64,000 bases of DNA, from the NCBI RefSeq assembly GCF_000717645.1, contig NZ_JNZZ01000010.1, forward strand, positions 124,001 through 188,000. Direction: 5' to 3'. The first letter of the stretch is position 1, and each line of letters opens with the position of its first letter. Position numbers and translations under genes: made by a program. The DNA is from Streptomyces californicus (lineage in GTDB: Bacteria > Actinomycetota > Actinomycetes > Streptomycetales > Streptomycetaceae). The notes under the pieces are model-generated. The model was given only the letters and a program-made list of their open reading frames with translations. It was not told the origin of the DNA and made no database searches. This document shows positions 58,699 to 64,000 of this stretch, one piece after another.

Positions 58699-59640
58699 TC
58701 AGCCCAGTGCGCGCAGGCCCGGGACGAAGGCCACGATCACGGGGACGACCGGCACCAGTGCGGCGGCGGCCGTCAGCCGCAGCCGGCGGCCCGCCGTGAG
58801 CCGTTCGACCGGGGCGAGCAACCGGTTGACCCGGTGGGGGACTTCGGCCTGCGGAGTGGGGCAGGGGCCGAACACTCCGCGGTCCTCGTTGAGTCCGACC
58901 AGGGCGAGCGCGGTCGTGAGGCGGCCGAAGCGCCGGGAGGCCACGTCGTCGGCGGCCAGTTCGACCAGCCGGTGCATCTCGTCGCGGAACGCGGCGAACA
59001 CCGGGACCTGCGGGAAGCCGTTCGCCAGGGCCGACGAGCAGTGCAGCAGCCAGTCGTGCCGGGCCTGGGCGTGGCCCTGCTCATGGGCGAGCACGGCATC
59101 GAGCTGACGGCCTTTCAGTCGGCCCAGCGCCGCAGTGGTGATGACGAGTTGGGGTGCGGTCCCGGGCAGCCACCAGGCGTCGGGGCGCTCACCCTCCAGC
59201 ACCACGAGGCGGTCCGCGCCGGGCTCCTCGCCGGGCATCAGCGGGGCACGCACCAGCAGCTCCGCCCGGCGTTGCCTGCGCCGCCGCCGCGCCCGCCCCA
59301 CCTCCCGCAGGAGCATCGCGCCGCTCCACAGACCGCCGAGCGCCAGCAGGACCGCGATGACCGCGGACCACGGCCCGTACGCTGCCAGCGCGTACGCCTC
59401 GACCACGGCGTGCGGGGCGGGGGCGAAGACATGGCCGCGCACCGCCTGCCAGGCGGCGGCCGCGCTGAACGTCATGGACAGGGCGAACGACACGAGGACC
59501 CCCGCCACCACGCACTGCCATACCCACAGGGCCACGACCGGCTCGCGTTCCGGCCACTTGGCCCGCGCCATGACGCGAGGGGTCGCCAGGGCGGTCAGTG
59601 CACCGAGCAGGAGCAGCGCGAGGGAGACCAGCATGGCCAC
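58699..59640 (-). CDS. M56-family membrane metallopeptidase
   Basis: 313 aa. N-terminal membrane helices (MLVSLALLLLGALTALATP; VAGVLVSFALSMTFSAAAAW; VIAVLLALGGLWSGAMLL), then the zinc motif AVLAHEQGHAQARHD (HExxH) and the family's ELAADDVASRRFG segment; one more helix at the end. BlaR1/MecR1 relatives cut repressors in response to signals, but no BlaI-like gene is adjacent, so its partner is unknown. Located upstream, on the same strand, of the PAP2 gene. Confidence 0.88.
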   Translation of the reverse strand: MAMLVSLALLLLGALTALATPRVMARAKWPEREPVVALWVWQCVVAGVLVSFALSMTFSAAAAWQAVRGHVFAPAPHAVVEAYALAAYGPWSAVIAVLLALGGLWSGAMLLREVGRARRRRRQRRAELLVRAPLMPGEEPGADRLVVLEGERPDAWWLPGTAPQLVITTAALGRLKGRQLDAVLAHEQGHAQARHDWLLHCSSALANGFPQVPVFAAFRDEMHRLVELAADDVASRRFGRLTTALALVGLNEDRGVFGPCPTPQAEVPHRVNRLLAPVERLTAGRRLRLTAAAALVPVVPVIVAFVPGLRALG

Positions 59641-59732
59641 ACCCTATGAGCGGCGGACACGCCCGGGGTACGGCCTCGACGGGCAAGTGACGCAGACCAC
59701 TGTCGAAAGGGGGTTCTGTCCCACCTTCCGTC

Positions 59733-60362
59733 TCACAGGGTGAGCAGCATGGCGAACATGCCGATCCCCATCGTCAGCCGGCAGGCGGTCGCTATCTCCG
59801 GCCGCCCGTGCGCACCGCCGCCGCGGAAGCCTTCCGCGTCATAGCCGCCGAGACCGGCCCCGGGGGCTCCGGAGCGCGGGGCGCCGCCCGTCGGGGCGGC
59901 AGCGGTCACGGGTAGCAGGCGTCCGGCCGAGCCCAGTACGTAGCAGATGTAGTAGACGAGCAGCGCCCCGGTCAGCAGGGGTATGCCCCCGGCCCCCGCC
60001 GCCCCGTGCCCGGCATGCCCGCCTCCGCCGCCCGTCATCGCGGGGGCCATGGCCACGGCCATGTAGACCATGGCCAGCGACCCGACGAGGTGGTGCAGGT
60101 GGTGGCCGCCGCGCAGCGCGGGCCGTAGCGCCCGCACGGCTGCCGCGCCGAACAGCGCCGCGTAGACCGCCCACGCCCAGTCCGGGGGCGACAGCACCGC
60201 CGCCGGGACGGCCATCGCCGCCATGCCGAAGCCCATCAGCGCCTCCGAACGCGCGGTGCGGCGCTCCTGCCGTGTTCCCGTGCGGGCGCGCAGCAGGCAG
60301 TAGGCCCCGCTCGCCGCGCACAACGCCATCAGCAGCCAGCCGGCCTGGGTCCCTCCGTGCAC
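59733..60362 (-). CDS. DUF5134-type membrane protein
   Basis: 209 aa from a GTG after GGGGGCG. About six membrane helices; a His-rich loop (GGHHLHHLVGSLAMVYMAVA) and a Gly/His-rich stretch (GGGGGHAGHG) between helices suggest metal binding. The pattern fits DUF5134 proteins, which are frequently next to M56 peptidases in Streptomyces. Function unknown. Confidence 0.75.
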   Translation of the reverse strand: MHGGTQAGWLLMALCAASGAYCLLRARTGTRQERRTARSEALMGFGMAAMAVPAAVLSPPDWAWAVYAALFGAAAVRALRPALRGGHHLHHLVGSLAMVYMAVAMAPAMTGGGGGHAGHGAAGAGGIPLLTGALLVYYICYVLGSAGRLLPVTAAAPTGGAPRSGAPGAGLGGYDAEGFRGGGAHGRPEIATACRLTMGIGMFAMLLTL

Positions 60363-60641
60363 GCCGCGCCCCCGATCCCCCGTCGGTCCTCCACTGTTGC
60401 GGTCGACCGGATCGATGCCCGGCGGACCGGCGGTGAACCAGGCGCACGGGGGTGTGAAAGGGGTGCGCCCGGTGCGCACCGGGGGCGCTCCGGGTCGCGT
60501 TACGCTCGACCGCACGTGCGACGGCGAAGCCCCCGGCCCTCGCCGCGGCAGCGTGGGAGCGCGTGCCGCGGCAGACGGACGGCGCGGAAGCGGCAGCGCG
60601 CGAGGAGAAGCGCAGAACGAAGAGGAACGGAGCGCCCCACC

Positions 60642-61190
60642 ATGGACACCGCCACGCCCCGCGACGCGGCCCGGCCGACCTTCCGCGACGCGACCGGGGA
60701 CGACGTCCCGGCGCTGGTGGCCCTGGTCGAGTCCGCCTACCGGGGCGATTCCAGCCGCGCCGGCTGGACCACGGAGGCGGACATCCTCCAGGGGCAGCGG
60801 ACCGATGAGCAGGGGGTGCGCGAGGTCATCGACGCTCCGGGAAGCAGGCTGCTCGCCGTCGAGCGCGACGACGAGCTGATCGCCTGCTGCCAGCTCGAAC
60901 ACCGGGGCGCCGCCGCCTACTTCGGCATGTTCGCGGTCCGGCCCGGCCTCCAGGGTGGCGGGCTCGGCAAACTGATCATCGCCGAAGCGGAGCGCATCGC
61001 GAAGGAGAGCTGGGGCGTCACCGAGATGCACATGACGGTGATCTCGGTGCGCGACGACCTGATCGCCTGGTACGAGCGGCGCGGCTACCGCCGTACGGGA
61101 CAGCTCACGCCCTTCCCGTACGGCGACGAGCGCTTCGGCGTCCCGCAGCGCGACGACCTGGCCTTCGAGCTGCTGGTCAAGGACATCTGA
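60642..61190 (+). CDS. GNAT-family N-acetyltransferase
   Basis: 182 aa. Acetyl-CoA-binding motif A: GMFAVRPGLQGGGLGKLIIA (Q/R-x-x-G-x-G/A), then WYERRGYRRTGQ as motif B. Acceptor unknown. ATG has GGAG ~9 nt upstream. Divergent from the DUF5134 gene. Confidence 0.92.
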   Translation: MDTATPRDAARPTFRDATGDDVPALVALVESAYRGDSSRAGWTTEADILQGQRTDEQGVREVIDAPGSRLLAVERDDELIACCQLEHRGAAAYFGMFAVRPGLQGGGLGKLIIAEAERIAKESWGVTEMHMTVISVRDDLIAWYERRGYRRTGQLTPFPYGDERFGVPQRDDLAFELLVKDI

Positions 61191-61299
61191 GGGCCCTGCG
61201 AGGACATCTGAGCGTCCTGCGAGCGGTCCCACCCGCCGGCCGCACCCGGAACCCGCCCGAGCCGGATCCGGCGCCCGGCCGGCCCGGCCCCGTCCGCGC

Positions 61300-61983
61300 T
61301 CAGGCCGTGAAGCGTCCGGCGCGGCGGATCTCGGGGAAGTCGGTCGTCGCGCCGTCCAGGTTCAGCGCCCGCGCCAGGCGCAGGTGGTCCTGGGTGTTCA
61401 CCACCCAGCCGATCACCTTCACGCTCTCCGCGTGCGCCTGCTCCACCACCTCCAGGGTCAGGCGGCGGATGTTCAGCGCGAGCGTCGCCGCGCCCGCCGC
61501 CTTAGCCCGGTCCACCACGTCCGCGCCCCATCTGCCGGCGATCAGGACCGTCCGCACCCCCGGTACCAGCCGGGCGATCTCCACCACGGCCTTGTCGTGG
61601 AAGGAGGAGACCTCCACTCGCCCGACGAGATCGCGCTCCAGGATCACCTCCGCCAGCGCGCGGGCCGCCGCCACGTCCTTGATCTCCGCCTGCAACGGGG
61701 AGGAGACGGCGTCCAGCACCTCCTCGAAGACGGGGATCCGCTCGCCCTGACCCGCGTCCAGTTCCCGCAGCTCGGCGAGCGTCTTGCCCGCGATCGGCCC
61801 GGTCCCGTCGGTGGTGCGGTCCACGTCCGCGTCGTGCATCACGGCGAGCGCGCCGTCCTTGCTGAGGTGGAGGTCCAGCTCGATGGCGTCCATCCCGGAC
61901 GCTTCGGCGCGGACGAAGGAGCGCAGGGTGTTCTCGGGCTCGACACCCATCACTCCGCGATGGCCCAGGGTGAGAAAGGACAA
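61300..61983 (-). CDS. Glycerophosphodiester phosphodiesterase
   Basis: 227 aa from a TTG with GAGGT 4 nt upstream. GDPD motif set: TLGHRGVMGVEPENTLRSF (catalytic His, Glu), ELDLHLSKDGALAVMHD (metal Glu/Asp and second His), LQAEIKD, and VIGWVVNTQDHL at the end. No signal peptide, so a cytosolic enzyme hydrolysing deacylated phospholipids to glycerol-3-phosphate. Confidence 0.93.
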   Translation of the reverse strand: MSFLTLGHRGVMGVEPENTLRSFVRAEASGMDAIELDLHLSKDGALAVMHDADVDRTTDGTGPIAGKTLAELRELDAGQGERIPVFEEVLDAVSSPLQAEIKDVAAARALAEVILERDLVGRVEVSSFHDKAVVEIARLVPGVRTVLIAGRWGADVVDRAKAAGAATLALNIRRLTLEVVEQAHAESVKVIGWVVNTQDHLRLARALNLDGATTDFPEIRRAGRFTA

Positions 61984-62288
61984 GGCGACCTCGTTTCCGT
62001 CGGCGGGTTTCCCGTCGACTGCTCCTGCCCGCGCCGGGATGCGGCGATACGGCACCGGGAAGGGTAGCGGCGGTCGGCGGCGATGTCCCCCGTCGTGCGG
62101 ACACCGTGCGCGGCGAACCGCCCGGCTCCGGCGCTCCTGCTGGAACCAAGCGCCTACCCCGGACGCGACAGGAAAAACAGCGGTGACCATGGGGGGTGCG
62201 CAGGATAATTTTCAGGGGCGCACTTGTCGGAGGGCGGTCTGCGAGGCTACGGTGAATTCACGCGAGGTTCTCCCGTGGAGGAAGTGTT
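61984..62288. promoter_or_regulatory. 305-bp divergent promoter region
   Basis: Lies between the phosphodiesterase and DUF6421 genes. No gene seen; the part before 62288 includes an A/T-rich patch (GGATAATTTTCAG near 62203) that could be promoter DNA. Confidence 0.35.
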
Positions 62289-63686
62289 ATGACGGAAATT
62301 CTTGTGCACGACGCCACCGAAGGCGCGATAGCTACGGCCCAGCGGGTGGTCGAGCACCCGGCCTGGCCCGTGCTCAAGGATGCCGTCGAGGAGATCCGCC
62401 CCTGGCAGTCCGAGGACGGGTCCATCGACTTCGAGGCCGAGGGCGCCCCCTCGCCGGCCGCCGTCGAGAAGGTCCTCGACCGGGTGATCGGCGCCGTCGA
62501 GGAGCTGTCCCCGCTCCTCCCGCACGACGCCGCCTACCACCGCGCGCTCGTCACCGACCTGCGCCGCTGGGCCGCCGACGGTTTCCGCGTCCCGGACTTC
62601 CTGGACTCGCTGCTCGCCTTCCAGCCCGCGCGGAACCGGGCCGACGGGCTCCAGCACCTCGTCGTCTTCGCGATGTACACGCAGAACGGCAACCCCGACC
62701 GCAATCTCGAAGCGGTCGTCCTCAAGATGGTCTGGCCCGAATGGCTCGCCGAGCTGGAGGCCACCCGCTACGACAACCCGCTCTTCTGCGGCATCACCTT
62801 CGAGGACTTCACCTCCGGCTACGACACCCATTCCGCGGTGCTCTTCCCGGAGACCATCGCCGTGCGCGAGGCCCCCGAGCGCTTCAGCTGGGGCGGCATC
62901 TTCTGCGACCGCGAGGCCGCCCGATTCCGCCGCGTCACCGAGGCGTCCGTCGACCTGCTCGGCCTGGAGCTGCCCGACGACATCCGCGCGATGATCGGCG
63001 ACCAGCAGCGCTGCGAGCAGGCGTTCGTCCTGTGGGACATGGTCCACGACCGCACCCACAGCCACGGTGACCTGCCGTTCGACCCGTTCATGATCAAGCA
63101 GCGCCAGCCGTTCTGGATGTACGGCCTGGAGGAGCTGCGCTGCGACCTCACCGCCTTCAAGGAGGCCGTGAAACTGGAGTCCGAGGGCAACGCCCACGGC
63201 CGTGACGTGCAGTACGCGGTGCTCTTCGACCGGATGTTCCGCTTCCCCGTCTCCGGCGAGCGCGTCCGCAACTACGACGGCCTCGGCGGCCAGCTCCTCT
63301 TCGCCTACCTCCACAAGCACGACGTCGTCCGCTGGACCGACAACACCCTCAAGATCGACTGGGACCGCGCCCCGGAGATCACCAACCAGCTCTGCGGCGA
63401 GATCGAGCAGCTCTACCGCGACGGCATCGACCGCCCCAAGCTGGTCCACTGGTTCGCCGCCTACGACCTGGTCTCCACCTACCTCGCGCCGCATCCCGGA
63501 TCGCGCTGGGCCAAGGGCCCCGACGCCCTCGACCTCACACTTCCTCCTCGCAAGCTCGTCGACGACGTGCTTCCGGACGAGTTTCCCCTGAGCATGTTCT
63601 ATGAGGCGCTCGCCAAGAAGCTGAAGCACGTGATTGCCTCTGCCAAGGGAATCACCGCGGCGAACGACGAGCGGGCAGCCGCGTGA
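62289..63686 (+). CDS. DUF6421-family protein
   Basis: 465 aa; ATG with GGAGGAA 6 nt upstream. It is a large soluble protein with conserved aromatic/acidic patches (FAMYTQNGNPDRNLEAVVLK; FSWGGIFCDREAARFRRVTE; DMVHDRTHSHGDLPFDPFMI). I recognise it as the Streptomyces DUF6421 family, usually encoded beside an SDR as here. The HDRTHSHGD stretch is His-rich and might bind metal, but no function is known. Confidence 0.75.
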   Translation: MTEILVHDATEGAIATAQRVVEHPAWPVLKDAVEEIRPWQSEDGSIDFEAEGAPSPAAVEKVLDRVIGAVEELSPLLPHDAAYHRALVTDLRRWAADGFRVPDFLDSLLAFQPARNRADGLQHLVVFAMYTQNGNPDRNLEAVVLKMVWPEWLAELEATRYDNPLFCGITFEDFTSGYDTHSAVLFPETIAVREAPERFSWGGIFCDREAARFRRVTEASVDLLGLELPDDIRAMIGDQQRCEQAFVLWDMVHDRTHSHGDLPFDPFMIKQRQPFWMYGLEELRCDLTAFKEAVKLESEGNAHGRDVQYAVLFDRMFRFPVSGERVRNYDGLGGQLLFAYLHKHDVVRWTDNTLKIDWDRAPEITNQLCGEIEQLYRDGIDRPKLVHWFAAYDLVSTYLAPHPGSRWAKGPDALDLTLPPRKLVDDVLPDEFPLSMFYEALAKKLKHVIASAKGITAANDERAAA

Positions 63687-63712
63687 ACCATTCTCCGGAG
63701 GAGGCGGTGGCC

Positions 63713-64000
63713 ATGAACGGAAACGGCACGGGCGAGGGGACCGGCGCGCTCGAAGGGGCGGTCGTCGCGGTCGCCGGAGCGGCCGGCCCCGCCGGGCGCG
63801 CGACGCTGCTGAGGCTCGCCGAGGCGGGCGCGACGGTCGTCGGCTGCGACGCCCACCCCGAACGCCTCGCCGAGGCGGTGGACGCCGCCCGGTACGCCCA
63901 CGGCGGCGCCACCGTGACCGGCGAGACCGTCGACCTGCTCGACCTCGACGCCACCCGGGACTGGGCCAAGCGCACCGAGGCGGAGTTCGGCCGCGTCGAC
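63713..64000 (+). CDS. Short-chain dehydrogenase, N-terminal part (runs off window)
   Basis: 96 residues visible. SDR cofactor motif VAVAGAAGPAGRATLLRLAE (G-x-x-G-x-x-G variant) then TVVGCDAHPERLAEA. ATG chosen with GGAGGAGG upstream; an in-frame GTG at 63683 that overlaps the previous stop is possible. Coupled or cotranscribed with the DUF6421 gene. Confidence 0.85.
   Translation, partial: MNGNGTGEGTGALEGAVVAVAGAAGPAGRATLLRLAEAGATVVGCDAHPERLAEAVDAARYAHGGATVTGETVDLLDLDATRDWAKRTEAEFGRVD

Noticed and set aside
58699..59640. BlaR1/MecR1-type beta-lactam sensor
   Set aside because: No BlaI-type repressor neighbour and no penicillin-binding sensor domain; only the M56 peptidase assignment is supported.
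1..64000. tRNA, rRNA, insertion sequence or phage genes
   Set aside because: None recognised; no transposase, integrase or tRNA-like cloverleaf noticed on reading, though no scan tool was run.

Overview
The window is high-GC actinobacterial DNA, almost certainly from a Streptomyces chromosome. The evidence is the strong G/C bias at third codon positions, frequent GTG/TTG starts and 4-nt ATGA/GTGA overlaps, a conservon (cvnABCD) linked to a CYP157/CYP154 P450 pair, a DUF742 protein, a DUF6421 protein, and a rare TTA codon in a secondary-metabolism gene.

Layout. 1-11.4 kb is ordinary chromosome: a CNNM-type membrane protein pair, a TatA-like protein, a geranylgeranyl-reductase-family flavoprotein with a small coupled gene that looks frameshifted, a helical-repeat protein, a secreted GH16 glucanase, an aldo/keto reductase, a membrane Ser/Thr kinase, an Lrp/AsnC regulator, a small membrane protein behind a perfect 28-bp palindrome, and a FUSC-type membrane protein. 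11.4-12.8 kb holds no intact gene, only a strong terminator and apparent coding remnants. It looks like an old insertion or rearrangement border.

12.8-37.6 kb is the accessory heart of the window: an unfamiliar biosynthetic gene cluster. It encodes three related small helical proteins (TenA/PqqC/heme-oxygenase-like by pattern), one of them fused in frame to an amidohydrolase. It also encodes a GCS2-type carboxylate-amine ligase, two FAD amine oxidases, a one-module A-PCP-reductase NRPS with a valine-like specificity code, and a HisF-like barrel whose catalytic Asp130 and Lys19 equivalents are changed. Next come an enoyl-reductase-like MDR protein, an arylamine N-acetyltransferase, an amidase, a class III aminotransferase, a tryptophan 2,3-dioxygenase homologue with an extra N-terminal DUF6875-like domain, a TrpD, a class I aminotransferase carrying a TTA codon, a CMD-family protein, a short LuxR regulator and a TPP-dependent 2-keto-acid decarboxylase. 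The gene content points to tryptophan supply (TrpD) and tryptophan oxidation (TDO, amine oxidase, aminotransferase plus decarboxylase) combined with a reductively released amino aldehyde. No named pathway that I know matches this set, so the product is unknown.

37.8-45.4 kb has a small ATP-binding regulatory protein, then the conservon operon cvnA-B-C-D with its two P450s, and a third P450. 45.8-64 kb is ordinary chromosome again: a beta-propeller lactonase, a CbiX-like chelatase, a GlcNAc-kinase-like ATPase, uracil-DNA glycosylase, a BNR-repeat protein, a methyltransferase, an FprA-like ferredoxin reductase, a DUF305 lipoprotein, a secreted LVIVD-repeat protein, a HAD hydrolase, a PAP2 phosphatase, an M56 peptidase, a DUF5134 protein, a GNAT acetyltransferase, a glycerophosphodiester phosphodiesterase, a DUF6421 protein and the start of an SDR gene that runs off the end.

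All family assignments come from reading motifs by eye; no database search was run.
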